64,000 bases of DNA from Pseudocitrobacter sp913778145 (GTDB lineage Bacteria > Pseudomonadota > Gammaproteobacteria > Enterobacterales > Enterobacteriaceae), in the NCBI GenBank assembly GCA_035726825.1, contig JALNTX010000012.1, forward strand, positions 62,001 through 126,000, in the 5' to 3' direction. The notes beneath the pieces are model-generated. The model was not told the origin of the DNA, ran no database searches, and saw nothing but the letters and a program-made list of their open reading frames with translations. Both the position numbers and the translations under genes were made by a program. Each line of letters opens with the position of its first letter. The first letter of the stretch is position 1. Positions 7,532 to 16,505 of this stretch are shown here, piece by piece.

Positions 7532-8056
7532 TTAGTAAACCAGTACGGCACGACGGTTTTTGGAGTAAGCCGCTTCGTCATGACCCAGTACTGCAGGTTT
7601 TTCTTTACCGTAAGAAACGATGGAGATCTGGTCAGCAGAAACGCCTTTACCCTGCAGGTACATTTTAACAGCGTTTGCACGACGTTCACCCAGGGAGATG
7701 TTGTACTCAGGAGTACCACGTTCGTCCGCGTGACCTTCTACGGTGACTTTGTAAGACGGGTTGCTACGCAGGAAGTTAGCGTGCGCATCCAGCATTGCAG
7801 CGAAGTCAGAACGGATATCGTATTTGTCCAGATCGAAGTATACGATGTTGTTCTGCTGCAGCTGTTGCATCTGCAGACGAGCCTGCTCTTCAGAGGACAT
7901 GTTGCCGCTGCCGTTTGCATCCATACCAGTGCCAGCGCCGTTCAGCATGCCGCCTTCGCTGCCATCGTTGCTTGCATTCTTGTTAGAAGAACACGCCGCG
8001 ATCGCCATTACCGGCAGAGCCAGCATCAGTCCTTTCAGCACTTTGTTCAGTTGCAT
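7532..8056 (-). CDS. pal: Peptidoglycan-associated lipoprotein Pal
   Basis: An outer-membrane lipoprotein that binds peptidoglycan and TolB/TolA to keep the envelope layers together during constriction. It has 174 residues. The signal peptide ends in the lipobox IAAC (Cys about 22), then a Gly/Asn-rich tether. The OmpA-like domain carries NIVYFDLDKYDIRSDF, the peptidoglycan-binding core EGHADERGTPEYN and LGERRANAV. It lies 35 bp after tolB. Confidence 0.98.
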   Translation of the reverse strand: MQLNKVLKGLMLALPVMAIAACSSNKNASNDGSEGGMLNGAGTGMDANGSGNMSSEEQARLQMQQLQQNNIVYFDLDKYDIRSDFAAMLDAHANFLRSNPSYKVTVEGHADERGTPEYNISLGERRANAVKMYLQGKGVSADQISIVSYGKEKPAVLGHDEAAYSKNRRAVLVY

Positions 8057-8091
8057 TTCTTTGATTCCTTTAATAATTCAATTATTTATTA

Positions 8092-9384
8092 TTACAGATA
8101 CGGCGACCAGGCAGGGAATTTGACCTGTCCATCAGTTGCCGGAAGACGCGCTTTGAAACGCCCATCTGTAGAAACCAGATTCAGCACGGATCCCATCCCC
8201 TGAGAAGAGCTGTAGATTACCATAGTGCCGTTAGGTGCCAGACTTGGCGTTTCGTCCAGGAACGTTGACGACAATACTTGTACGCCACCCGCTTCCAGAT
8301 CTTGTTTGGCAATGTGCTGCTGCCCACCATTGGAGCTGACCATTACCATAAACTTGCCGTCGCTGCTCACATCCGCATCCTGGTTCTGAGAACCTTCCCA
8401 GGTAATACGCTGCGGAGCACCGCCGTTAACATTCACTTTATACACCTGCGGACGACCGGCCTGGTCAGAAGTAAAGGCCAGATTCTGGCTGTCCGGGAAC
8501 CAGGTTGGTTCGGTGTTGTTGCTGCGACCATCGGTCACCTGACGGATCTGGCCAGAGCCGATATCCATCACGTACAGGTTCAGGCTACCGGTTTTAGACA
8601 GGGCAAACGCCAGTTTGCTGCCATCCGGAGAGAACGCTGGTGCACCGTTGTGACGCGGGAACGACGCTACCTGACGAACCGCACCGTTTGACAGCGTCTG
8701 GATAACCAGCGCAGAACGGCCACTTTCGAAGGTAACGTAAGCCAGTTTAGAACCGTCCGGAGACCACGCCGGAGACATCAGCGGCTGCGGTGAACGGTGA
8801 ACCACGAACTGGTTGTAGCCATCGTAATCAGAGACGCGCAGTTCATACGGGAACTGGCCGCCGTTAGTCTGCACAACGTAGGCGATACGTGTACGGAACG
8901 CGCCTTTGATGCTGGTCAGCTTCTCGAACACTTCGTCACTGGCAGTATGGCCTGCATAACGCAGCCACTGCTTGTTCACTTTGTAAGAGTTCTGTGCCAG
9001 AACGGTACCCGGTGCACCGCCGGTATCAACCAGCTGGTAGGCAACAGTATAGCTGCCATCAGCGTTAGGTGAGACCTGGCCGACGACAACCGCATCAATA
9101 CCCAGTGCAGACCATGCCGCAGGTTGAACTTCCTGCGCGGTGCCTGGCTGCTGTGGCAGTTTGGCTCGGTCTAACGGGTTAAATTTACCACTGTTACGCA
9201 GGTCTGCGCCGACGATACCGCCGACATCTTCAGGTGCTGCGCCCGGCCCGGCCCACTGGAAAGGGACCACGCCAATTGGACGTGCCGAGTCCACCCCCTG
9301 GGTGATCTCGATACGTACTTCTGCGTGCAGCACTGCTGCCCACAGCATTAAGAAACCAAATGCTACTCGTAATGCCTGCTTCAT
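8092..9384 (-). CDS. tolB: Tol-Pal system protein TolB
   Basis: A periplasmic beta-propeller that shuttles between Pal and TolA and is also the colicin docking partner. It has 430 residues from the second Met of MMKQALRV. The signal peptide ends LHA and the TolA-binding N-terminal EVRIEI follows. An alpha/beta domain comes next, then propeller blades with repeating SPDGSKLA motifs (SPAWSPDGSKLAY, APAFSPDGSKLAF, EPTWFPDSQNLAF). It lies about 130 bp after tolA. Confidence 0.98.
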   Translation of the reverse strand: MKQALRVAFGFLMLWAAVLHAEVRIEITQGVDSARPIGVVPFQWAGPGAAPEDVGGIVGADLRNSGKFNPLDRAKLPQQPGTAQEVQPAAWSALGIDAVVVGQVSPNADGSYTVAYQLVDTGGAPGTVLAQNSYKVNKQWLRYAGHTASDEVFEKLTSIKGAFRTRIAYVVQTNGGQFPYELRVSDYDGYNQFVVHRSPQPLMSPAWSPDGSKLAYVTFESGRSALVIQTLSNGAVRQVASFPRHNGAPAFSPDGSKLAFALSKTGSLNLYVMDIGSGQIRQVTDGRSNNTEPTWFPDSQNLAFTSDQAGRPQVYKVNVNGGAPQRITWEGSQNQDADVSSDGKFMVMVSSNGGQQHIAKQDLEAGGVQVLSSTFLDETPSLAPNGTMVIYSSSQGMGSVLNLVSTDGRFKARLPATDGQVKFPAWSPYL

Positions 9385-9516
9385 CATATCTCCCTTATCT
9401 GGACGAAAAGCCCACGATAATTTAGCAGAATGTTAACAAACTCAAATACACAAAACTACCAAAACCCTGCGACCGCGCTGCCTTTATTTTCCCCATTCGC
9501 ATGGGAAAACTATAAC

Positions 9517-10809
9517 TTAAGGTTTGAAGTCCAGTGGTGCATTTTTGAACGTTTCCCATACCGCTTGTGAAGGCGGTTTGGGGAATTTGGTCATCCGACT
9601 GGTTGCTGCCAGCATCTGCTGACAAAACGCCGGATCGCCGCCTTCCTGTTTAACGGTCAAGATAGTTCCATCCTGCGCCAGGTTTACACGTAGCGTACAG
9701 GTTTTACCTTTGTAGGTATCCCAGTCATAGAGATGCCCACGGATAGCTGCTTGGACCATGGCGCTATATTTATTGATATCATCTTGAGATACACCACCCT
9801 GCCCCGGCTTATTACCTTTAGCAGGAGACGAGCCTCCAGCGGTACCACTGGTGTTACCTTTCGGCGCATTCTTACCAGAACTGAGATCGCCCAGCAGGTC
9901 GTCAACGCCGGAAGCGGCAGCGGCTTTATCTGCTGCTGCTTTCTTAGCTGCAGCCGCTTTGTCGGCAGCGGCTTTATCCGCTGCTGCTTTCTTCGCTGCA
10001 GCGGCTTTATCGGCAGCCGCTTTTTCTGCTGCTGCTTTCTTATCAGCAGCCGCTTTCTCAGCCGCAGCTTTCTTGTCTGCTGCCGCTTTCTCGGCGGCGG
10101 CAGCTTTTTCCGCTGCTGCTTTTTCGGCGGCTGCGGCTTTTTCAGCTGCGGCTTTTTCAGCTGCAGCGGCTTTCTTCTCGGCCTCTGCTTCGGCTTTTTT
10201 CGCCGCTTCTGCGGCTTTCGCGGCTTCTGCTTCGGCAGCTTTTTTCGCGGCGGCAGCCGCTTTGGCCGCTTCCGCTTCAGCCGCTTTCTTCGCATCAGCA
10301 GCCGCCTTTTTCGCAGCTTCGGCTTCCGCTTGTTTCTGTGCGTCAGCCGCTGCTTTGGCTGCATCAGCTTGTGCTTTCTTCGCGGCATCGGCTGCTGCTT
10401 TCGCCGCTTCTTCTGCCGCTTTCTTTGCGTCAGCTTCTGCTTTCTTCGCCGCTTCGGCGGCTTCTTTTGCTGCCTCTTTCGCCTGAGCGTCTGCTTTTTC
10501 TTTCGCTTCAGCAGCTGCTTTTTCGGCAGCTTCTTTGGCTTCTTTTTCTTTTTGCTGCTGCGCTTTCTTCGCGGCGTTATCGGCCTGCTGTTTAGCGCTG
10601 GATTTCTGCTGCTTCTGGTAATTCTCAACCACGGCACCGGGGTCGACCATCACAGCATCGATGGCCGAACCACCGCCGCCACCGGCCGCAGCATCCATGT
10701 GCTCATCGAACGAACTCCAGATGAGTGCTGCAAACAGGATAACGTGCAGCACTGCTGAAATAATTATCGCTCGTTTAAGCTTGTCGTTTTGTTCGGTTGC
10801 CTTTGACAC
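9517..10809 (-). CDS. tolA: Tol-Pal system protein TolA
   Basis: An inner-membrane protein that transmits the TolQR proton-motive force across the periplasm to TolB/Pal. It has 430 residues against 421 in E. coli. One N-terminal membrane anchor (about 14-34: AIIISAVLHVILFAALIWSSF) is followed by the long alpha-helical domain II made of EKAAAEKAAA/KKAAADKAAA repeats (about 65-300). The globular domain III follows (about 330-430: DINKYSAMVQAAIRGHLYDW, a conserved Cys pair). The repeats make this the most compositionally skewed stretch of the window and create long spurious frames on both strands. The small length difference lies in the repeats. Confidence 0.98.
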   Translation of the reverse strand: MSKATEQNDKLKRAIIISAVLHVILFAALIWSSFDEHMDAAAGGGGGSAIDAVMVDPGAVVENYQKQQKSSAKQQADNAAKKAQQQKEKEAKEAAEKAAAEAKEKADAQAKEAAKEAAEAAKKAEADAKKAAEEAAKAAADAAKKAQADAAKAAADAQKQAEAEAAKKAAADAKKAAEAEAAKAAAAAKKAAEAEAAKAAEAAKKAEAEAEKKAAAAEKAAAEKAAAAEKAAAEKAAAAEKAAADKKAAAEKAAADKKAAAEKAAADKAAAAKKAAADKAAADKAAAAKKAAADKAAAASGVDDLLGDLSSGKNAPKGNTSGTAGGSSPAKGNKPGQGGVSQDDINKYSAMVQAAIRGHLYDWDTYKGKTCTLRVNLAQDGTILTVKQEGGDPAFCQQMLAATSRMTKFPKPPSQAVWETFKNAPLDFKP

Positions 10810-10891
10810 TCTCGGTTCCCAAAAACTGCTCGCCCGTCAGCCTGTAAGCGCTGCCGATACACATGCAACACTTACAGACCACACGCAAAGG

Positions 10892-11320
10892 TTAGATCGG
10901 TTGGGTCATTAACCCGACAGATTTCACACCGGCGCTGTGTAACAGGTTTAGCGCTTTAATTATTTCATCGTAAGGCACGTCTTTCGCGCCCCCAATTAAG
11001 AAGACCGTTTTCGGATTAGCCTGCAGGCGGCTTTTCGCTTCAGCGATAACCTGCTCTGGCGGCAGTTGATCGGAGCGATCCTTTTCAACCACCACGCTGT
11101 ACTGCCCAACACCCGAAACTTCGATGATCACCGGCGGATCATCGTTGCTGCTAACGGCCTGCGATTCAGTTGCATCCGGCAGATCAACCTCCACGCTCTG
11201 CGTGATGATCGGCGCTGTCGCCATAAAGATCAGCAACAGCACTAACAACACATCCAGCAGCGGAACGATGTTAATTTCGGACTTCAGTTCGCGACGTCCG
11301 CGTCCACGTGCTCTGGCCAT
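10892..11320 (-). CDS. tolR: Tol-Pal system protein TolR
   Basis: An ExbD-like component of the TolQR proton-driven motor. It has 142 residues: a short cytoplasmic tail with MARARGRGRRELKSEINIVPLLDVLLVLLLIF, where the membrane Asp (INIVPLLDV) is the conserved proton-pathway residue. A periplasmic domain ends in GVKSVGLMTQPI. It lies 3 bp after tolQ. Confidence 0.98.
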   Translation of the reverse strand: MARARGRGRRELKSEINIVPLLDVLLVLLLIFMATAPIITQSVEVDLPDATESQAVSSNDDPPVIIEVSGVGQYSVVVEKDRSDQLPPEQVIAEAKSRLQANPKTVFLIGGAKDVPYDEIIKALNLLHSAGVKSVGLMTQPI

Positions 11321-11323
11321 GGC

Positions 11324-12016
11324 TTACCCCTTGTTGCTCTCGCTAACGGTAAACGCCTGACGGTGCAGAATGGCGGTGAACTCTTCCATGAAGTTGTCGT
11401 AGTTCAGCTCCAGTTTGTTGACGCGCTGGTTCAGACGGTTGTAAGCCATAACCGCAGGGATTGCGGCAAACAGACCGATAGCCGTAGCGATCAACGCTTC
11501 TGCGATACCCGGCGCAACCATTTGCAGCGTCGCCTGTTTCACCGCGCCCAGCGCGATAAAGGCGTGCATGATCCCCCAAACGGTACCGAACAGACCGATA
11601 TACGGGCTGATGGAACCGACGGTGCCGAGGAACGGAATATGGGTTTCCAGCGTTTCCAGTTCACGGTTCATGGAGATACGCATCGCACGCGACGCCCCCT
11701 CAACCACCGCTTCCGGTGCATGACTGTTCGCACGATGCAGCCGAGCAAACTCTTTGAACCCGCTGTAGAAGATTTGTTCCGAACCAGCCAGGCTATCGCG
11801 GCGTCCCTGACTCTCCTGGTAAAGGCGAGAGAGTTCGATTCCGGACCAGAATTTATCCTCAAACGTTTCAGCTTCACGCGCTGCCGCGTTAAGAATACGG
11901 GTCCGTTGGATGATGATGGCCCAGGATGCGATTGAAAAACCAATCAAAATCAACATGATAAGTTTAACCAGAAGGCTTGCCTTCAGGAACAAATCAAGGA
12001 TATTCATGTCAGTCAC
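11324..12016 (-). CDS. tolQ: Tol-Pal system protein TolQ
   Basis: The ExbB/MotA-like channel component of the TolQR motor. It has 230 residues, nearly identical to E. coli TolQ. The first membrane segment is near 17-37; TM2 and TM3 lie in the block GTVGSISPYIGLFGTVWGIMHAF and GIAEALIATAIGLFAAIPAVMAYN. Its start overlaps the ybgC stop by 4 bp (ATGA), implying coupled translation. Confidence 0.98.
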   Translation of the reverse strand: MTDMNILDLFLKASLLVKLIMLILIGFSIASWAIIIQRTRILNAAAREAETFEDKFWSGIELSRLYQESQGRRDSLAGSEQIFYSGFKEFARLHRANSHAPEAVVEGASRAMRISMNRELETLETHIPFLGTVGSISPYIGLFGTVWGIMHAFIALGAVKQATLQMVAPGIAEALIATAIGLFAAIPAVMAYNRLNQRVNKLELNYDNFMEEFTAILHRQAFTVSESNKG

Positions 12017-12417
12017 TGCTTAAACTCCGCGACAATAGACTTGGGAAGCGCACGAGGCTTCATAATGAGTGGATCAACACAGACAATCAGTACTTCAGCT
12101 TCGTTCAGCACTTTATTCTCGGCGTTGACAATCCGCTGCGTGAACACGAGTGACGTGCCGCGCATTGATGTAATTTCCGTCTGGACTTCGAGCATATCGT
12201 CGAGCCTTGCCGGCGCAAAATACTCCAGCGTCATTTTACGCACCACAAATGCGACGCGCTCTTCCAGCAACACTTGTTGGCTGAAATGATGATGACGCAG
12301 CATCTCTGTGCGTGCTCTCTCATAGAAAGCGACATAGCTGGCGTGATAAACCACACCACCAGCGTCGGTGTCTTCATAATAGACCCGAACCGGCCATCGA
12401 AATATATACTTATTCAT
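12013..12417 (-). CDS. ybgC: Acyl-CoA thioesterase YbgC (hot-dog fold)
   Basis: A small cytoplasmic thioesterase of the 4-hydroxybenzoyl-CoA type, first gene of the tol-pal operon. It has 134 residues from the ATG at 12417 (MNKYIFRWPVRVYYEDTDAGG), the same length as E. coli YbgC. The catalytic-loop Asp is in YYEDTDAGGVVYHASYVAFYERAR. The first codons lie inside an ERIC element, which explains why residues 3-5 (KYI) differ from the E. coli version as I recall it while the rest is conserved. A frame continues upstream to 12459 but only through repeat DNA. Confidence 0.93.
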   Translation of the reverse strand: MNKYIFRWPVRVYYEDTDAGGVVYHASYVAFYERARTEMLRHHHFSQQVLLEERVAFVVRKMTLEYFAPARLDDMLEVQTEITSMRGTSLVFTQRIVNAENKVLNEAEVLIVCVDPLIMKPRALPKSIVAEFKQ

Positions 12418-12526
12418 TCGTACGGCCTCTTCGTTGGCTGCATCCCTCACCCCGCTCACTTACTGATGTAAGCTCCCGGGGATTCGCGGATTTGCCGCCT
12501 CGATGCAGCACGAATGACGTTGTATA
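12405..12526. repeat. ERIC (IRU) element overlapping the ybgC start
   Basis: A 122-bp element bounded by TATAC (12405-12409) and GTATA (12522-12526). It has the ERIC core CTCACCCCGCTCACTTACT/GTAAGCTCCCGGGGATTCG and the inner arm GTTGGCTGCA.../TGCCGCCTCGATGCAGC. It aligns through most of its length with the 127-bp element at 36724-36850. Confidence 0.88.
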
Positions 12527-12635
12527 TAGCGTTGTATTCACTTTACATCCCGGTAATGCAAAAAATTTTGAGCTTTTGAACTTCGCTACTATACGCGCGG
12601 TAATCGTGGTTTGGAATGGGGTGAGGTAAACGGAG

Positions 12636-12669
12636 AGTAAATTTTTATGGGCTATTGCAAGCCCATAAA
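12636..12669 (-). terminator. Terminator of cydAB-cydX-ybgE
   Basis: A 10-bp stem TTTATGGGCT/AGCCCATAAA (12644-12653 with 12660-12669) is followed on the minus strand by AAATTTAC. It lies 20 bp after the ybgE stop. The T run is short, so termination strength is uncertain. Confidence 0.6.
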
Positions 12670-12689
12670 TATTTGCGGATGTTTCCTGG

Positions 12690-12983
12690 TTACAGGAAGA
12701 AAAAAATCAGACCTGCAAGAAGGACGAGATCGGCGATAAGTGGGCAGAAAATCCCTTGCCAGTGCAGCGCTCGCGGGCGGAACCCTACGCCATGAATGAC
12801 GCCTGAGCAGACGGCCCACATCAGCAGAAATCCATGCCAGATTTCCAGTTCGCTGGTCTTCGCCGCGAAACGCGTCGGGTCCCAGAAAATGCAGCCAGCC
12901 AGTAACAAGGCCATAACAAGGGAAAGCGCCCTCAAGGGGCGCTTATCCATTATCGCGTACAATGTTGCGATAATTTTCATCAC
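12690..12983 (-). CDS. ybgE: YbgE, inner-membrane protein of the cyd operon
   Basis: A 97-residue protein with three hydrophobic segments (about 17-35, 48-66 and 77-96), conserved downstream of cydX. The exact role is not established; it is regarded as a cytochrome bd accessory protein. A GTG at 12983 shares its first base with the cydX stop (TAGTG). An ATG one codon later is an alternative start. Confidence 0.9.
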   Translation of the reverse strand: MMKIIATLYAIMDKRPLRALSLVMALLLAGCIFWDPTRFAAKTSELEIWHGFLLMWAVCSGVIHGVGFRPRALHWQGIFCPLIADLVLLAGLIFFFL

Positions 12984-13093
12984 TATTTTTCTTCACCTGC
13001 TTTGGTCGCTTCGACGTGTTCCAGCGCCAGCGCAGTGATAATCCCAAAGGCACAGGCAAGAAGCGTTCCTAAAATCCATGCGAAATACCACAT
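12983..13093 (-). CDS. cydX: Cytochrome bd-I small subunit CydX
   Basis: A 36-residue single-pass membrane protein, too short for ordinary gene calling. It starts MWYFAWILGTLLACAFG and ends EATKAGEEK. CydX binds CydA and stabilises the heme-b595/d site; E. coli cydX mutants lose oxidase activity. It lies 14 bp after cydB. The C-terminal tail is one residue shorter and more acidic/lysine-ended than the E. coli form as I recall it. Confidence 0.95.
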   Translation of the reverse strand: MWYFAWILGTLLACAFGIITALALEHVEATKAGEEK

Positions 13094-13107
13094 TTTAAGC
13101 TCCTTAC

Positions 13108-14247
13108 TTAGTACAGAGAGTGGGTGTTGCGTTCAATGTCATCTTTGGTGATACGACCAAACATTTTCCAGTAACACCAGGTGGTGTACAGCAGAATGAT
13201 AGGTACGAATACCGCAGCGACATAGGTCATCACGCTCAGCGTCAGCTGGCTGGACGTTGCATCCCACATGGTCAGGCTCGCGTTAAACATCGTGCTGGAC
13301 GGCATGATGAACGGGAACATGGCGATACCAGCGGTCAGGATGATGCACGCCAGCGTCAGTGAGGAGAACAGGAACGCCCATGCGCCTTTATCCATACGCG
13401 TCATCAGGATAGTCAGCAGCGGAAGCACCACACCCAGTACCGGAATCGCCCACAGCGCCGGCATGTTGTTAAAGTTGGTCATCCATGCGCCCGCTTCATG
13501 CGCGACTTCTTTAGTCAGCGGGTTAGACGCAGCGGTGTGATCCATAACCGATTTCACCACATAGCCGTCAATGCCGTAGTAGACCCAAACGCCTGCCAGC
13601 GCGAAGCACACCAGCGTGACCAGTGCCGCCACCTGAGAGGTGGTGCGGGTACGCAGATGCAGTTCTCCAACCGTACGCATTTGCAGGTAAGTTGCGCCCT
13701 GGGTCAGGATCATCCCCACGCTAACAACGCCTGCCAGCAGACCAAACGGGTTCAGCAGCTGGAAGAAGTTACCGGTGTAGTAAAGACGCAGGTATTCATC
13801 GATGTGGAACGGTACGCCCTGCAGCAGGTTACCGAACGCCACGCCAATCACCAGCGGCGGAACGAAACTACCGACGAAGATGCCCCAGTCCCACATGTTG
13901 CGCCAGCGGGTGTCTTCAATTTTCGAACGGTAGTCGAAGCCCACCGGACGGAAGAATAAAGACGCCAGCACCAGAATCATCGCGACATAGAAGCCGGAGA
14001 ACGCCGCGGCGTACACCATCGGCCAGGCAGCAAACAACGCGCCGCCGGCAGTGATGAGCCATACCTGGTTTCCGTCCCAGTGTGGCGCGATGGAGTTGAT
14101 CATGATTCGACGCTCGGTGTCATTACGACCGAGGAAACGGGTGAGCATGCCCACCCCCATGTCGAAGCCGTCAGCGACTGCGAAACCAATCAGCAAGATG
14201 CCGATTAGCAGCCACCAGATAAAACGCAATACTTCATAATCGATCAT
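13108..14247 (-). CDS. cydB: Cytochrome bd-I ubiquinol oxidase subunit II
   Basis: The heme-poor partner of CydA in the high-affinity terminal oxidase. It has 379 residues, the E. coli length, with about nine membrane spans. It opens MIDYEVLRFIWWLLIGILLIG and carries the conserved VADGFDMGVGML and NSIAPHWDGNQVWLITAGGALFAAWP segments. It is 15 bp after cydA and followed by cydX. Confidence 0.98.
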   Translation of the reverse strand: MIDYEVLRFIWWLLIGILLIGFAVADGFDMGVGMLTRFLGRNDTERRIMINSIAPHWDGNQVWLITAGGALFAAWPMVYAAAFSGFYVAMILVLASLFFRPVGFDYRSKIEDTRWRNMWDWGIFVGSFVPPLVIGVAFGNLLQGVPFHIDEYLRLYYTGNFFQLLNPFGLLAGVVSVGMILTQGATYLQMRTVGELHLRTRTTSQVAALVTLVCFALAGVWVYYGIDGYVVKSVMDHTAASNPLTKEVAHEAGAWMTNFNNMPALWAIPVLGVVLPLLTILMTRMDKGAWAFLFSSLTLACIILTAGIAMFPFIMPSSTMFNASLTMWDATSSQLTLSVMTYVAAVFVPIILLYTTWCYWKMFGRITKDDIERNTHSLY

Positions 14248-14262
14248 TTGACGACTCCTGTC

Positions 14263-15831
14263 TTAGCGTGCCGGCTGAGTAGTCGCAGAGGACTGCTCAA
14301 AGTGATAGCGACCGGTTTTCAGGCTGCTTGGCCCTTTGCGTGCGAACTTGAACATCAGGAACAGTTCGGCCACCAGGAACAGCGTGTAAAGACCGCAAAT
14401 CAGCACCATTGAGAAGATAAGATCGCCTGCTGTCAGCGAAGAGTTCGCCACAGCGGTTGGCAATACTTCACCAATTGCCCACGGTTGACGGCCATACTCG
14501 GCGACAAACCAGCCCGCTTCCACAGCAATCCATGGCAGCGGTAAGCCGTAGAACGCCGCACGCAGCAGCCATTTTTTCTCACCGATACGGTTACGAATCA
14601 CGGTCCAGAAGGAGGCCGCGATAATCAGCAGCATCAGCACACCGCACGCCACCATGATACGGAAGGCGAAGTACAGCGGCGCAACGCGTGGAATAGAGTC
14701 TTTGGTCGCTTTGGCAATCTGCTCTTCCGTCGCATCCGCCACGTTCGGCGTATAGCGTTTCAGCAGCAGGCCATAGCCCAGATCTTTCTTCACATCGTTA
14801 AACTGCTCACGTACCGCCGGATCGGTTGCGCCAGAACGCAGCTGTTCGAGCAGCGAGTAGGCTTTCATCCCGTTACGGATACGCTCTTCGTGCTGGACCA
14901 TCAGATCTTTCAGACCGGTAACCTGTTTATCAACAGAACGGGTCGCGATGATGCCCAGTGCGTAAGGAATCTGAATAGAGAGGTGGTTTTCCTGCTTGTC
15001 CTGGTCAGGAATACCAAACAGCGTGAACGACGCCGGAGCAGGCTGAGTTTCCCATTCTGCTTCGATAGCCGCCAGTTTGGTTTTCTGCACGTCGCCCATT
15101 TCGTAACCGGATTCATCACCCAGAACAATAACGGAGAGAATTGCCGCCATACCAAAACTTGCTGCGATAGCAAAGGAGCGCTTAGCAAAGGCGAAGTCAC
15201 GACCTTTGAGCATGTACCAGGAGCTGATAGCGAGCACGAACATCGCGCCGGTAACGTAACCTGATGCCACGGTGTGAACAAATTTCACCTGGGCTACCGG
15301 GTTCAGTACCAGCTCGGAGAAGCTCACCATCTCCATACGCATGGTTTCAAAGTTAAAGTCGGAAGCGATTGGGTTTTGCATCCAACCGTTTGCCACCAGG
15401 ATCCACAGCGCGGACAGGTTTGAGCCCAGTGCCACCAGCCAGGTTACCGCCATGTGCTGCACTTTACCCAGACGATCCCAACCGAAGAAGAACAGACCTA
15501 CAAAGGTGGATTCGAGGAAGAAGGCCATCAGACCTTCAATGGCCAACGGCGCACCGAAGATATCGCCCACGTAGTGGGAATAGTAAGACCAGTTAGTCCC
15601 GAACTGGAACTCCATGGTCAGGCCGGTGGCCACGCCCAGCGCGAAGTTGATACCAAACAACTTGCCCCAGAACTTGGTCATATCTTTATAAATCTGTTTG
15701 CCGGAAAGGACGTAAACCGTTTCCATGATGGCCAGCAGGAACGCCATACCGAGCGTCAGTGGCACAAAAAGGAAGTGGTACATCGCGGTCAAGGCAAACT
15801 GTAAGCGCGACAGTTCGACTATATCTAACAT
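14263..15831 (-). CDS. cydA: Cytochrome bd-I ubiquinol oxidase subunit I
   Basis: The catalytic subunit of the non-proton-pumping quinol oxidase. It carries hemes b558, b595 and d and oxidises ubiquinol or menaquinol at low oxygen. It has 522 residues, the long-Q-loop form of E. coli. The opening MLDIVELSRLQFALTAMYHFLFVPLTLG includes the His-19 heme ligand. Also seen are GLTMEFQFGTNW, the GRQPW motif and an extended Q loop (about 250-380). A perfect FNR box lies about 340 bp upstream, in keeping with control by FNR and ArcA. Confidence 0.98.
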   Translation of the reverse strand: MLDIVELSRLQFALTAMYHFLFVPLTLGMAFLLAIMETVYVLSGKQIYKDMTKFWGKLFGINFALGVATGLTMEFQFGTNWSYYSHYVGDIFGAPLAIEGLMAFFLESTFVGLFFFGWDRLGKVQHMAVTWLVALGSNLSALWILVANGWMQNPIASDFNFETMRMEMVSFSELVLNPVAQVKFVHTVASGYVTGAMFVLAISSWYMLKGRDFAFAKRSFAIAASFGMAAILSVIVLGDESGYEMGDVQKTKLAAIEAEWETQPAPASFTLFGIPDQDKQENHLSIQIPYALGIIATRSVDKQVTGLKDLMVQHEERIRNGMKAYSLLEQLRSGATDPAVREQFNDVKKDLGYGLLLKRYTPNVADATEEQIAKATKDSIPRVAPLYFAFRIMVACGVLMLLIIAASFWTVIRNRIGEKKWLLRAAFYGLPLPWIAVEAGWFVAEYGRQPWAIGEVLPTAVANSSLTAGDLIFSMVLICGLYTLFLVAELFLMFKFARKGPSSLKTGRYHFEQSSATTQPAR

Positions 15832-16168
15832 CTTGACTCCTTGCTCATCGCATGAAGACTCCGAGAATGAACCTGCGGACAGGGTTCATACACATGCCCC
15901 AATACAAATTTATTTGCGCCCTCCCCCACTGCTGACCGTTCGCGTTAGCCGATATCAGTCGTGAGCAAAGGTTACAAATACGTTAAAAAACAACTCAATT
16001 GATCCCTAAAATATATTACTCTGTAATATCCTTACAATAAACAGGTTTTTATTGTATTAGATTTACGATTTTCGACGGTGATCAATTTATAGCTAATCAG
16101 GCGAGTTGCAGCCACTTTGATCCAGGACAATTTAACCACTTTTATGGTGTATATCCAGTTTTTACGCA

Positions 16169-16182
16169 TTGATATAAATCAA
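16169..16182 (-). promoter_or_regulatory. FNR box upstream of cydA
   Basis: TTGAT-ATAA-ATCAA exactly matches the symmetric FNR consensus. It lies in the 674-bp AT-rich gap 15832-16505, at the distance where E. coli cydAB has its FNR/ArcA-controlled P1 promoter. I find no supportable gene in that gap; a 60-codon frame at 16117-16299 overlaps these control sequences. Confidence 0.75.
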
Positions 16183-16463
16183 TTTTATCTATTTTTGTTA
16201 ATTATGTTTTCATTGGATGTGATCGGTGATCTGAATGTTAAATGTATGTTTAAAAAATATCTCAAGGAGTTTTCAAGAAGGGTTAATGCGAAAAAATAGA
16301 CGAGATTTTTTAACGCCAAAGAAATTTAGAGAAGGGAGATACACAGAATAGTTAATGTTAGCTAACTCACAGTATTTTGCCAGGAAACCTGATGCCTTTT
16401 TGAATAATTACATTTTATTCACTTTAAAACCCGGTAAAATTAACACCATGACTTTATTATTCA

Positions 16464-16494
16464 AAAAACTAAAACGCCGTACCCACGTACGGCG
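16464..16494 (-). terminator. Terminator of the inverse-autotransporter gene
   Basis: A perfect 8-bp stem CGCCGTAC/GTACGGCG (16475-16482 with 16487-16494) is followed on the minus strand by TTTTAGTTTTTTG, just after the stop at 16506. Confidence 0.9.
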
Positions 16495-16505
16495 CCTGTC
16501 GCCAA

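Noticed and set aside
9684..10758. Long frames through tolA on both strands (a 317-residue Lys/Arg-rich, a 341-residue Cys/Phe-rich and a 211-residue Ala/Ser-rich one)
   Set aside because: They are phase-shifted or antisense readings of the Ala/Lys repeat codons of TolA domain II. Their compositions are non-protein-like, and TolA fully explains the region.
16117..16299. A 60-codon plus-strand frame in the cydA upstream gap
   Set aside because: It overlaps the FNR box and cyd control region, and its composition is that of AT-rich intergenic DNA.
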